Part shown: piece by piece, positions 8,477 to 16,364 of the stretch
Numbering within the stretch: the stretch's first letter is position 1
How the letters are laid out: every line of letters starts with the position of its first letter
Assembly (NCBI GenBank): GCA_017618515.1
Contig: JAFZUB010000022.1
Coordinates: 1-31,718, forward strand
Direction: 5' to 3'
Origin: Bacteroidaceae bacterium
GTDB taxonomy: Bacteria; Bacteroidota; Bacteroidia; Bacteroidales; Bacteroidaceae
Length of the DNA stretch: 31,718 bases
Position numbers and translations under genes: made by a program
The notes under the pieces: generated by a model
The model's database searches: none
What the model was told of the DNA's origin: nothing
The model's input: the letters and a program-made list of their open reading frames with translations, nothing else

Positions 8477-9937
8477 TTATTCGCTGAAACTGCTATAAAT
8501 TACGGATAGTTGCAACTGATTGTTTGTGCTGCCCACAAGCTTGACGGAAGCCATCGATAGATCGTTGGATACATCAACTATCTCGCCGCGGCTATTGCTG
8601 CTGGTAGTGACAGGCAGCAACACCACCTTGTTCCAGTCGGGATTGTCGGCCTCCCATGCCTCAATCTTAGCCTTGCGAGTGGCCTCAGAGTCGGTGGCGC
8701 GTACTTTTGCACCATCGTCGCGCAGCTTATGCAGATAGCTTATGAGATTGGCTATATTGCTGAAAGTATAGGAGTTGTTAGTGTCAGAGAAGTCGGCGAG
8801 GTAGGATGTGCGGGTGTCGGGCACATTGCGTTGCTCGAAGAACTGGTGCAATTGTCCTTTGCACACCATAAGTAGCTTGCTTGGTGCCGGCAGTACATAG
8901 GTGGAACTGATGGCTTGCTCGTTGTTGTAGCGCGGCAACACCAGTTTGGCGCTGTTGATGGAGTCGTTGCGATGATTCTGATAGATAGACTCTACCGGCA
9001 ACTCCACTTCAGTAAAGATAGCTACCGGCGACTTTATGAAGGTGTAATCCTCAGCCTCCAAAAGGGGCTGCAGGTTGCGGTTTTCAAAATAGTTGCACTG
9101 TATTACCTCGCTCGTGGCTGCCACGCGCTTGAAGCCTGTGTAGGTCTTTCCGTTGGCATCGAACTGGAAGAAGATGGTGAGCGTGGTGATGTCGATATCA
9201 ACCATCGTGCCGTTGCCGCCAAGGATTTTGAAATAAAAGCCTGGCATCACATGATGGATAAACGAGTAGTTGTTGCGGAAATACTCGGGATGCTCATAGT
9301 AGAGACGCAAAATGCGTGTGCCGTAGCTGGCTGGCAGATGGATGCGTATATTCTTGTTATATCTCGAGGCAAAGCGCACGGTATCCTCAATATCAAAATC
9401 AGTTACAGCGAAGGAGGTCTCTTTCTTCATCGCGAGGGGATTGTTGCTCACGTAATCCTCGGGGTCTATGTTGGTATATATTTTTTCGCCCTCGGGTATT
9501 ACGTTGGTAGAGTCAAGCTCGTACACGCCGAGCTTCATGGAGTTGACGGAGTCGCCGTAATATGATTTGATATACAGATTGAGTACTACTGAGTCGGCGA
9601 CAACCATGCCATCCTCTTTATGCATCGCCTCGATGTCTGGCAGGTCATCAGCCTCTAGGATGGCAAACTGCGCGATATAGTTGCATGTGGTGGTGGCGTT
9701 GGTCTCCGGATCTGTGACGCGACCCAGGTAGCTGTCGGTGGTGTAGGAGGCCAGTGAGTCGGCGGCGATGGAACGCGAGACGACGTTATAAATGGCCTGC
9801 GAGGTGCGGCTATGGTCGGATGAGGGCATGGTGTTTATACCCAGCGACCCTGTCTCGTCATCACAAGAAGTGAGGGCCACGCACGCGGTCAGCACGATAA
9901 AAAAAGAGAGGATTATTTTGCTCAATATCGAATTCAT
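8477..9937 (-). CDS. DUF4270 family outer-envelope lipoprotein
   Basis: A 486-residue protein with a type II signal peptide: hydrophobic residues 8-23 and a lipobox ALTSC with Cys25 as the lipidation site, followed by DDE, a context that often favours export to the surface in Bacteroidota. The N-terminal part (SLGINTMPSSDH, YTTDSYLGRVTDPETN, DSVVLNLYIKSYYGD) matches the DUF4270 pattern. The function of this family is unknown. It lies 30 bp downstream of the half-length glycogen synthase-like gene and is followed by a small hairpin and a terminator, so the two genes form a unit. The neighbourhood resembles that in other Bacteroidales, from memory. Confidence 0.87.
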   Translation of the reverse strand: MNSILSKIILSFFIVLTACVALTSCDDETGSLGINTMPSSDHSRTSQAIYNVVSRSIAADSLASYTTDSYLGRVTDPETNATTTCNYIAQFAILEADDLPDIEAMHKEDGMVVADSVVLNLYIKSYYGDSVNSMKLGVYELDSTNVIPEGEKIYTNIDPEDYVSNNPLAMKKETSFAVTDFDIEDTVRFASRYNKNIRIHLPASYGTRILRLYYEHPEYFRNNYSFIHHVMPGFYFKILGGNGTMVDIDITTLTIFFQFDANGKTYTGFKRVAATSEVIQCNYFENRNLQPLLEAEDYTFIKSPVAIFTEVELPVESIYQNHRNDSINSAKLVLPRYNNEQAISSTYVLPAPSKLLMVCKGQLHQFFEQRNVPDTRTSYLADFSDTNNSYTFSNIANLISYLHKLRDDGAKVRATDSEATRKAKIEAWEADNPDWNKVVLLPVTTSSNSRGEIVDVSNDLSMASVKLVGSTNNQLQLSVIYSSFSE

Positions 9938-9967
9938 AATGTGAATGCTTGCTGTGTTTAGCGGTTG

Positions 9968-10780
9968 CTACAGGTTTTGCAGCATTGTGTTGAGAAGGTT
10001 GGTCTTGTCCTGGCGACTGCTGTTTGACTCAAACTTGATGGTAGGTATGCTAATCTCCTTGGCATAATCAAGCAGTGCGGGGTCAACCTCATCATCGGTA
10101 ATGACAGTCGCGTCGGAGAATCGCAGGGCAAGTTTCATTATGTCGGTAGGCTGGCGAAACTCCATCTTGAGGGCGGCAACATCCTTTATGCCTATATTGC
10201 GGAACGCCAAGAAGTAAGGGAAGCGCTCAGGCATGGGCTTAGTGATGTCGAGTTTGTGGAGCGAGGTAACCACTTTTGCCTCGGCAAAAGCGGGCTCATC
10301 TTGATACACTGTTTTAATGAGAAAAGGAGCCACAGCGGAAATCCAGCCCTGACAAAGTACATAGTCGGGATACCATCTCAACTTTTTGGTAATCTCCAAG
10401 GCACTGCGGGCAAAGAAGACGGCACGTTCGTAGTTGTCACTATACTCCACTCCTTCACGGTCGCAGGCAGCCAGTCGCTTGAGGAAATAGTCATCATTGT
10501 CAATGAAATACACCTGCATCTTTGTGGAGGGTAGGGTAGCTACCTTGATGATAAGCGGGTGGTCAGTGTCGTCAATGATGGTATTCATGCCCGAGAGGCG
10601 CTGCACCTCGTGTAGTTGATTGCGGCGCTCGTTGATGTTGCCCCATTTGGGATGGAAGGCGCGGGCCTCGAAGCCGAGTTCGTAGATGGTTTGCGGAATC
10701 TCCTTCCCTAGCACCGACATTGGCGTCTCGGGAACGAAGGGGGTTATCTCCTGCGAAATAAAGAGTACTCTTTTACTCAT
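9968..10780 (-). CDS. Short glycogen/starch synthase-like protein (GT5 N-terminal domain only)
   Basis: About 270 residues from ATG 10780 (MSKRVLFISQEITPF). An in-frame ATG lies 33 nt upstream, but it would overlap the -7 box and adds residues that do not look like the family. The opening strand, the ETPMSVLGKEIPQTIYELGFEARAFHPKWG segment and the VYFIDNDDYF segment follow the N-terminal Rossmann domain of GT5 glycogen synthases. The second, donor-binding domain of the GT-B fold is missing, so classic glycogen synthase activity is doubtful; the protein may be regulatory or use another partner. Full-length glycogen synthases are about 470 residues or more. It is divergent from panC with a 154-bp spacer. 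Confidence 0.82.
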   Translation of the reverse strand: MSKRVLFISQEITPFVPETPMSVLGKEIPQTIYELGFEARAFHPKWGNINERRNQLHEVQRLSGMNTIIDDTDHPLIIKVATLPSTKMQVYFIDNDDYFLKRLAACDREGVEYSDNYERAVFFARSALEITKKLRWYPDYVLCQGWISAVAPFLIKTVYQDEPAFAEAKVVTSLHKLDITKPMPERFPYFLAFRNIGIKDVAALKMEFRQPTDIMKLALRFSDATVITDDEVDPALLDYAKEISIPTIKFESNSSRQDKTNLLNTMLQNL

Positions 10781-10810
10781 TTTGTGTGTTATATGATTTG
10801 TCGTTACATG

Positions 10811-10818
10811 CAAAGTTA
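10811..10818 (-). promoter_or_regulatory. -7 box for the glycogen synthase-like/DUF4270 unit
   Basis: The minus strand reads TAACTTTG, an exact TAnnTTTG, about 30 bp upstream of ATG 10780 in the divergent spacer. The same octamer precedes gyrA, parC and the ABC-F gene. No convincing -33 TTTG is visible. Confidence 0.5.
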
Positions 10819-10882
10819 GCTATTTTTTTTCATATATAAAGCATTTTATGTGGAAAAAAGAGCATTTTCGCAGCAAAACCCT

Positions 10883-10912
10883 TTTGTATGTGAAAAGAAT
10901 TGTGTTATTTTG
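10883..10912 (+). promoter_or_regulatory. Candidate panC promoter
   Basis: A TTTG at 10883-10886 is followed after 19 nt by TATTTTG (10906-10912), one base short of the TAnnTTTG -7 consensus. The spacing fits Bacteroidales promoters, and the downstream edge lies 22 nt before the panC ATG. The imperfect -7 box limits confidence. Confidence 0.4.
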
Positions 10913-10934
10913 CAGTTCAATAACATATCTGTCT

Positions 10935-11783
10935 ATGCAGAGAATAAAGACCATAAAGAAACTTAAGGCTGTGCTTGACGCCGCTCGCAAAGAGGGCAAG
11001 ACAATAGGCCTGGTGCCCACAATGGGGGCACTACATGAGGGCCATGCCTCACTGGTTAGGCGCAGCGTGAAGGAGAACGGCTTTACCGTGGTGAGTGATT
11101 TTGTCAATCCCACCCAGTTTAATGACAAGACCGACCTGAAGAACTATCCCCACACTATGGAGGCTGACTGTGCTCTGCTAGAGAGCATTGGGGCCGATGT
11201 GGTGTTTGCTCCCTCGGTAAAAGAGATGTATCCGGAGCCTGACACGCGTCAGTTCTCCTACCCGCCCACCGACACGGTAATGGAGGGAGCCTTTCGTCCG
11301 GGGCATTTCAATGGCGTGTGCCAGATAGTAAGCAAATTGTTTTATGCCGTGGAGCCCGACCGTGCTTATTTTGGCGAGAAAGACTTCCAGCAGGTGGCCG
11401 TGATCAAGGCTATGGTGAAAGATCTGGGCTTGAAATTGGAGATTTGCCCTTGCCCTATAGTGAGAGAGAAAGACGGTTTGGCGTTGAGCAGTCGCAATGC
11501 TCTGCTGACCTGCGAGGAGCGCAATATAGCCGTTAATATATCCAAGTGTCTCTTTGAGAGCAAGGATTTTATGAATGGTCATACACTTGCAGAGACTAAG
11601 GCTTTCGTCGTGGACAGCATCAATGCTGTGGAGGGCCTTGAGGTGCAATACTATGACATTGTGGACGGCGACAGTCTGCGCAGTCTCAGCGAGTGGGAAG
11701 ACAGCGACTCAGTGGTGGGATGCATCACCGTGTTCTGTGGTCAGAGGCCCGTACGACTGATAGATAATGTGAGGTATAAGTAA
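10935..11783 (+). CDS. panC: Pantothenate synthetase
   Basis: A 282-residue protein from ATG 10935 ([14 protein letters not shown]), which gives the usual family length; the frame is open further upstream to 10848 but that part is A-rich and overlaps the promoter. Motifs are [11 protein letters not shown] (H34-x-x-H37, ATP-binding HIGH-like), [28 protein letters not shown] and LSSRN. PanC joins pantoate and beta-alanine using ATP in the cytoplasm. It lies 24 bp before panD, which supplies the beta-alanine, so the pair makes two successive inputs of pantothenate and CoA synthesis. Confidence 0.97.
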   Translation: MQRIKTIKKLKAVLDAARKEGKTIGLVPTMGALHEGHASLVRRSVKENGFTVVSDFVNPTQFNDKTDLKNYPHTMEADCALLESIGADVVFAPSVKEMYPEPDTRQFSYPPTDTVMEGAFRPGHFNGVCQIVSKLFYAVEPDRAYFGEKDFQQVAVIKAMVKDLGLKLEICPCPIVREKDGLALSSRNALLTCEERNIAVNISKCLFESKDFMNGHTLAETKAFVVDSINAVEGLEVQYYDIVDGDSLRSLSEWEDSDSVVGCITVFCGQRPVRLIDNVRYK

Positions 11784-11807
11784 GGAGTAAAAGGAAATAA
11801 GAAGAAT

Positions 11808-12152
11808 ATGAATATAGAAGTTCTGAAATCTAAGATACATCGCGCCACGGTGACCGACGCCAACCTCAACTATGTGGGAAGTATCACTATTGATGAGGAT
11901 CTTATGGATGCATCGGGCCTTGTTAGAGGCGAGCACGTCTATGTGGTGGATAACAACAATGGCGAGCGCCTCGAGACCTATGTTATAGCCGGCGAGAGAG
12001 GTAGCGGTTGCGTATGCCTCAACGGCGCTGCGGCACGCAAGGTGGAAGTGGGCGACATAGTAATAATCATGGCGTTTGGTTCCATGACGGTAGAGGAGGC
12101 CAAAACTTTTAAGCCGCAAATTATATTCCCTAAAGAGGGAAACAAGCTATAG
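11808..12152 (+). CDS. panD: Aspartate 1-decarboxylase proenzyme
   Basis: A 114-residue pyruvoyl-dependent enzyme. The self-cleavage site is Gly24-Ser25 in NYVGSITID; Ser25 becomes the pyruvoyl group. The N-terminal [18 protein letters not shown] and the [25 protein letters not shown] and GDIVIIMAF blocks are typical. It decarboxylates aspartate to beta-alanine for PanC. It is second in the panC-panD unit and is followed by tandem hairpins. The panC/panD spacer is purine-rich with a faint 7-bp rhythm. Confidence 0.97.
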   Translation: MNIEVLKSKIHRATVTDANLNYVGSITIDEDLMDASGLVRGEHVYVVDNNNGERLETYVIAGERGSGCVCLNGAAARKVEVGDIVIIMAFGSMTVEEAKTFKPQIIFPKEGNKL

Positions 12153-12164
12153 GACAGCAAACAT

Positions 12165-12237
12165 ACATTTGTTTATCGATTTTTTATAAACGAATGTGGG
12201 CCGTTGGATGCCTGGGGGGGTGCCAACGGCCATTTTT
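12165..12237 (+). terminator. Tandem hairpins ending the panC-panD unit
   Basis: The first hairpin pairs 12165-12176 with 12186-12197 over 12 bp with one G-T wobble and a 9-nt loop. The second pairs GGCCGTTGG at 12199-12207 with CCAACGGCC at 12223-12231 and is followed by TTTTT (12233-12237). The second is a standard intrinsic terminator; the first, one base upstream, may serve as backup or 3'-end protection. Confidence 0.75.
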
Positions 12238-12380
12238 GCGCTCTGACGCATGGGGCTTGTTTTCTCGACAGGGGGTCGAAAACAGAACTAAAATGCGCGA
12301 GAAACGCTAAAAAAGCCTAAATTTTGGATTTAGTGTTATTTTTGTTGCTTGAAATGGAGGTCTGTTTGAAAGAAAAGTTG
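12238..12380 (+). other. panD-gyrA spacer with overlapping inverted repeats
   Basis: No reading frame is credible here. The segment 12259-12269 (GTTTTCTCGAC) can pair either with 12275-12283 (GTCGAAAAC, with a 2-nt bulge) or with 12298-12305 (CGAGAAAC), so the two stems exclude each other. A further small palindrome, CTAAAT...ATTTAG, lies at 12317-12333. The segment lies upstream of the likely gyrA -7 box, so it would matter only to a longer transcript or as a protein-binding site. Confidence 0.35.
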
Positions 12381-12388
12381 TAACTTTG
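12381..12388 (+). promoter_or_regulatory. gyrA -7 promoter box
   Basis: TAACTTTG matches the Bacteroidales TAnnTTTG consensus exactly, 40 bp upstream of the gyrA ATG. The nearest TTTG (12365-12368) is only 12 nt upstream, closer than normal for a -33 element, so the -33 part is uncertain. Confidence 0.5.
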
Positions 12389-12428
12389 AAGTCGAAAATT
12401 AAATAATATTTATAAATAAGGTATAAGT

Positions 12429-14969
12429 ATGGACGAAACACAAAATCTGAACAACGACAGGATTATAAAAGTAGATCTGAATCGCGAGATGCGGAGCAGC
12501 TACATCGATTACTCCATGTCGGTTATTGTGGCGCGTGCATTGCCTGACGTAAGGGATGGCTTCAAGCCTGTGCACCGCCGTATCCTCTATGGTATGCTGG
12601 GTATTGGCAATACCCATAACAGCCCTTATAAGAAGTGTGCTCGTATCGTGGGTGAGGTGCTTGGTAAGTATCATCCCCACGGCGACAGCTCAGTCTATGG
12701 CGCTTTGGTGCGTTTGGCCCAGCCGTGGAATATGCGTGAGGTGCTCGTGGATGGCCACGGTAATTTTGGCTCGGTGGATGGCGACTCTCCTGCCGCCATG
12801 CGTTATACTGAGGCACGCCTCAGTCTGCTTGGCGAGGCCATGATGCAGGACCTCGACAAGGAAACGGTGGATATGCGCAACAACTTTGATGACTCTACTC
12901 AAGAGCCGACTGTGATGCCGACGCGTATACCTAATTTCTTGGTCAATGGTGCTACGGGTATCGCCGTAGGTATGGCCACTAACGTGCCTACCCACAACCT
13001 GGGTGAGGTGATTGACGGCTGTGTGGCATACGTGGACAATCCTGACATCACGGTGGATGAGCTGATGCAGTTTATTCCCGCTCCCGACTTCCCCACGGGT
13101 GGCATTATCTGCGGTCTGCAGGGGGTGAAGGATGCTTACGAGACCGGCAAGGGTCGCGTGGTGATGCGTGCCCGCTATGAGATAGAAGACCTGGGTACTC
13201 ACTCTGCCATTGTGATCACGGAGATTCCCTACGGTGTGAACAAGGCTGAGTTGATTAAGAAGATAGCTATGCTCTCCAACGAGAAGAAGGTGGTGGGCAT
13301 CAGCAACGTGAACGACGAGACAGGCCGCGAGGGTATGCGCATCGTGGTGGATGTGAAGCGCGATGCGAATGCGAACGTGGTGCTCAACAAGTTGCTCAAG
13401 CTGACGGACTTGCAGTGCTCGTTCAGTGTGAACAATATTGCGCTGGTACATGGCCGTCCGCGTCTGCTCACTCTGAAGGACTGCATCAAGTACTTCATAG
13501 AGCACCGTCACGACGTGGTGATTCGTCGCACTCAGTTTGACCTGCGCAAGGCTCAAGAGAGGGCCCATATCATTGAGGGTCTCATCATTGCATGTGACAA
13601 TATCGACGAGGTGGTTCATCTGATCCGCGCATCGAAGACTCCGCAGGATGCCATTGAGGCTCTGATGAAGCGCTTTGACCTAGATGAGATACAGGCCAAG
13701 GCAATCGTGGATATGCGTCTTGCCCAGCTGACCGGTCTGCGTCAGGAGCAGCTGCATGAAGAGTTTGAAGAGCTGATGCGTAAGATAGATTATTACAATC
13801 GTATCCTGACTGACGACGAATTGTGTAAGAAGGTTATCAAGGACGAGCTGATAGATGCCAAGGAGAAGTACGCAACCCCGCGCTTGACGGAGATAATGCC
13901 GGGCGAGGCTGACAACTTCAATCCCGAGGACTTCTTTGCCAATGACCCGATGATGATTACCACCAGTCATCTGGGCTATATCAAGCGTACCCCGCTGAGC
14001 GAGTTCCATGCTCAGGGTCGCGGTGGCATAGGCAGCAAGTTGTCGTCGACGCGCGACGCGGACTTTATTGATAAGGTATATCGCGCCAATATGCACGACA
14101 TGCTTCTCTTCTTTACCCAGAAGGGACGCTGCTACTGGCTTAAGGTGTATGAGGTGCCCGAGGGAGTGAAGAACTCCAAGGGTCGTGCCATACAGAACCT
14201 GCTGAATATTCCGGGCGACGATTCGCTCAACACCATGATTCACGTACAGAACCTCAAGGATGAGGAGTTCTGCCGCACACATTACATCACCTTCTGTTCG
14301 AAGAAGGGTGTTATAAAGAAGACTGTGCTGACAGACTACTCTCGTCCAAGGGCTAACGGTGTGAATGCCATCAACATCAGGGAAGACGACTCTATCGTGA
14401 GTGTTTCGCTCACGGATGGTAGCAGCGAGATTGTAATTGCCACCCGCAACGGTCGCGCCATCCGCTTCAATGAGAGCAAGGTGCGTGCTATGGGGCGCAA
14501 TGCCACTGGTGTGAAGGGTGTAACCCTTGACGGTGCTGACGACGAGGTGGTAGGCATGATATGTGCTGGAGCACAGGACATGCAGAGCACGATACTCGTA
14601 GTGTCAGAGAACGGTATCGGCAAGCGCTCGATTATTGAGGACTACCGTCTCACTGGCCGTGGTGGCAAGGGTGTGAAGACTATCAATATCACAGAGAAGA
14701 CTGGCAAGCTTGTTGCCATACTGCTGGTACACGATGAGAACGACCTTGTGATAATCAACAAGAGCGGTACTGCTATCCGTGTGCCGGTAAAGAGCATCAG
14801 CGTATTGGGCCGCATCACGCAGGGCGTGAAGATTATTGATATTGCCAAGCGCAATGACACCATCTCCTCAGTATGCCATGTGGAGGCTGAACCGGAGGCA
14901 GACAATGGAGAGTTTCCTGAAGCCCCAGAGTTCCCTGAACTTCCGGATGACTCAGATAATGCAGAATAA
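12429..14969 (+). CDS. gyrA: DNA gyrase subunit A
   Basis: An 846-residue full-length subunit. N-terminal breakage-reunion domain: catalytic Tyr126 in AAMRYTEARL and the quinolone-site segment HPHGDSSVYGALVR at residues 82-95. C-terminal beta-pinwheel: the GyrA box reads TGRGGKG (in YRLTGRGGKGVKT), versus QRRGGKG in E. coli. Its presence points to gyrase rather than topoisomerase IV, and a second A-type subunit lies at the right end of the window. The C-terminus is an acidic tail rich in Glu and Pro. GyrA cuts and rejoins DNA to introduce negative supercoils with GyrB, which is not in this window. Ser87 corresponds to E. coli Ser83, and Gly91 occupies the E. coli Asp87 position. The TPR protein gene follows after 38 bp. 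Confidence 0.97.
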   Translation: MDETQNLNNDRIIKVDLNREMRSSYIDYSMSVIVARALPDVRDGFKPVHRRILYGMLGIGNTHNSPYKKCARIVGEVLGKYHPHGDSSVYGALVRLAQPWNMREVLVDGHGNFGSVDGDSPAAMRYTEARLSLLGEAMMQDLDKETVDMRNNFDDSTQEPTVMPTRIPNFLVNGATGIAVGMATNVPTHNLGEVIDGCVAYVDNPDITVDELMQFIPAPDFPTGGIICGLQGVKDAYETGKGRVVMRARYEIEDLGTHSAIVITEIPYGVNKAELIKKIAMLSNEKKVVGISNVNDETGREGMRIVVDVKRDANANVVLNKLLKLTDLQCSFSVNNIALVHGRPRLLTLKDCIKYFIEHRHDVVIRRTQFDLRKAQERAHIIEGLIIACDNIDEVVHLIRASKTPQDAIEALMKRFDLDEIQAKAIVDMRLAQLTGLRQEQLHEEFEELMRKIDYYNRILTDDELCKKVIKDELIDAKEKYATPRLTEIMPGEADNFNPEDFFANDPMMITTSHLGYIKRTPLSEFHAQGRGGIGSKLSSTRDADFIDKVYRANMHDMLLFFTQKGRCYWLKVYEVPEGVKNSKGRAIQNLLNIPGDDSLNTMIHVQNLKDEEFCRTHYITFCSKKGVIKKTVLTDYSRPRANGVNAINIREDDSIVSVSLTDGSSEIVIATRNGRAIRFNESKVRAMGRNATGVKGVTLDGADDEVVGMICAGAQDMQSTILVVSENGIGKRSIIEDYRLTGRGGKGVKTINITEKTGKLVAILLVHDENDLVIINKSGTAIRVPVKSISVLGRITQGVKIIDIAKRNDTISSVCHVEAEPEADNGEFPEAPEFPELPDDSDNAE

Positions 14970-14972
14970 TAT

Positions 14973-15007
14973 TAAAACTAAACTTTAAACTCTAAATTTC
15001 AAACGCT
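14973..15007 (+). repeat. Degenerate 7-bp tandem repeat filling the gyrA-TPR gene junction
   Basis: Five successive 7-bp units, consensus AAACTCT, run from just after the gyrA stop to the base before the TPR gene's ATG. The AAA(C/T) core recurs at 14980, 14987, 14994 and 15001. It replaces any recognisable ribosome-binding site. Confidence 0.65.
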
Positions 15008-16273
15008 ATGAAAAAGATTATCTTATCTCTTGCAGCCCTTATGACTGCCGCCATCGGCTTTGCGCAGGATGGCCAGATCTACAAGGCTCAGGAGCAGATC
15101 AACGAAGGAAAGTTCATGGAAGCTCGCGAAACCATGAAGGCTGTCCTTCAGAATCCCAAGACCAAGAAGCTTGCCTATGCTTACAATGTGGCTGGACAGG
15201 TTGAGTTGCGTCTTATCAGTGAGCAAATCACCAAGATGCAGCAGGCTGCCGACGTTGACACTGCCCTCTTTATCTCCAGCATGGACAATGCAGTGGAGTA
15301 TCTTACCAAGTCCTTTGAGATAGACCACGCCCCCGACGCTAAGGGTAAGGTTAAGCCGCGCTTTGACTATGGTACCAAGAAAAACGAGTACGATATCGGT
15401 GAGCATAACGGTAATGTGGAGTGGATGAAGAAGATCGTGGGCTACTACCTCATCTCCGCACAGCTCTGCTATAACAAGGGTGACAACGATGGTGCATACA
15501 AGTACTACATGAAGCATCTGGAGCTACCCAAGAGCCCCCTCTTTACCAAGGCAGAGACCGACTCCATCTACAAGTCAGACAAGAACTACCCCAAGGTGGG
15601 ATACTTCGCTACTATCTTGGCCTTTAAGGAAAAGGACTATGACCGCGTGCTCAAAACTGTTAACTACGCCATACGGTCAGAGGACGAGACTACCCGTGAG
15701 GACGGTTATCACATGAAGACCACCTCCCTTCTCCACAAGGGCGACACCGCGCAGTGGCTCAGCACTCTTAAGGATGCTATGGAGAACACCACCAATGTAA
15801 ACTATCCTCAGATAATCCTCAAATACTACTACGACAACCATAAGCAGGATGAGGCCATGAAGATTGCCGACGAGTTTATCCAGAAGGCACCGCAGAACAA
15901 GATGGCTCACTATATCAAGGGGGTAGTCCTTATGGACCAGACCAAGGATAAGGAGGCTCTTGCCAGTTTCAACAAGGCCCTTGAGATAGATCCCAACTTC
16001 GTTGATGCTATCGCCAATGTGGGTGTAGTCAATTTTAATGAGATTCGCGACCTCAACCAGAAGGCTACCACCAACAATCGTGATCCGCAGTATAAGGCCC
16101 AGCAGCAGGAGCTCAAGGACAAACTCACCACCACCCGCGTTTATTTTGCCAAGGTGCAGGAACTTGCTCCCGACCGCAGCGACCTCTGGCAGAGCAAGCT
16201 TGACAATATCGACGAGCTCATCTCCGTGGTTGACAAGAACCTCAGCGAGGTTGCCAAACGTGACAAGAAGTAG
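15008..16273 (+). CDS. Secreted tetratricopeptide-repeat protein
   Basis: A 421-residue protein with a Sec signal peptide (MKKIILSLAALMTAAIGFAQ, cleavage after about residue 19) and no lipobox, so probably periplasmic. The clearest TPR unit is at about residues 300-342 (AHYIKGVVLMDQTKDKEALA then FNKALEIDPNF). Weaker repeats lie at about 20-60 (YKAQEQINEGKFMEARETMK) and 155-215. Lys-rich overall, with a Gln/Lys-rich helix near residues 350-375. TPR proteins are scaffolds and the partner is unknown. I recall this gene following gyrA in other Bacteroidales. It ends before a strong hairpin. Confidence 0.87.
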   Translation: MKKIILSLAALMTAAIGFAQDGQIYKAQEQINEGKFMEARETMKAVLQNPKTKKLAYAYNVAGQVELRLISEQITKMQQAADVDTALFISSMDNAVEYLTKSFEIDHAPDAKGKVKPRFDYGTKKNEYDIGEHNGNVEWMKKIVGYYLISAQLCYNKGDNDGAYKYYMKHLELPKSPLFTKAETDSIYKSDKNYPKVGYFATILAFKEKDYDRVLKTVNYAIRSEDETTREDGYHMKTTSLLHKGDTAQWLSTLKDAMENTTNVNYPQIILKYYYDNHKQDEAMKIADEFIQKAPQNKMAHYIKGVVLMDQTKDKEALASFNKALEIDPNFVDAIANVGVVNFNEIRDLNQKATTNNRDPQYKAQQQELKDKLTTTRVYFAKVQELAPDRSDLWQSKLDNIDELISVVDKNLSEVAKRDKK

Positions 16274-16281
16274 ATTGCGAC

Positions 16282-16301
16282 CATACTATAGCATACTATA
16301 G
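16282..16301. repeat. Tandem 10-bp duplication in the convergent intergenic spacer
   Basis: CATACTATAG occurs twice head to tail (16282-16291 and 16292-16301), and a third partial copy (ACTATA) follows. It lies just after the TPR stop and before the terminator hairpin. No function is evident. Confidence 0.6.
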
Positions 16302-16306
16302 ACTAT

Positions 16307-16342
16307 AATTAACGCCCCTGCAGTTAAGCGGGGGCGTTAATT
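16307..16342. terminator. Likely bidirectional terminator hairpin between TPR gene and sulfatase operon
   Basis: Arms 16307-16321 and 16328-16342 pair over 15 bp (AATTAACGCCCC with GGGGCGTTAATT, then three more pairs including one G-T) around a 6-nt loop. It sits between convergent genes, so it can end both transcripts. The U-tract is weak on both sides, being formed only by the A/T base of the stem. Confidence 0.65.
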
Positions 16343-16364
16343 GTATGCAAATATAAGGTTTGTA

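Noticed and set aside
12690..13619. Minus-strand frame of 309 codons
   Set aside because: Antisense to the most conserved part of gyrA; rich in His and Val as expected from a mirrored frame.
13680..14282. Minus-strand frame of 200 codons
   Set aside because: Antisense shadow of gyrA with no start context or domain.
16282..16301. Tandem 10-bp copies as a possible integration site
   Set aside because: There is no integrase, no tRNA and no flanking foreign DNA; it is more likely simple slippage.
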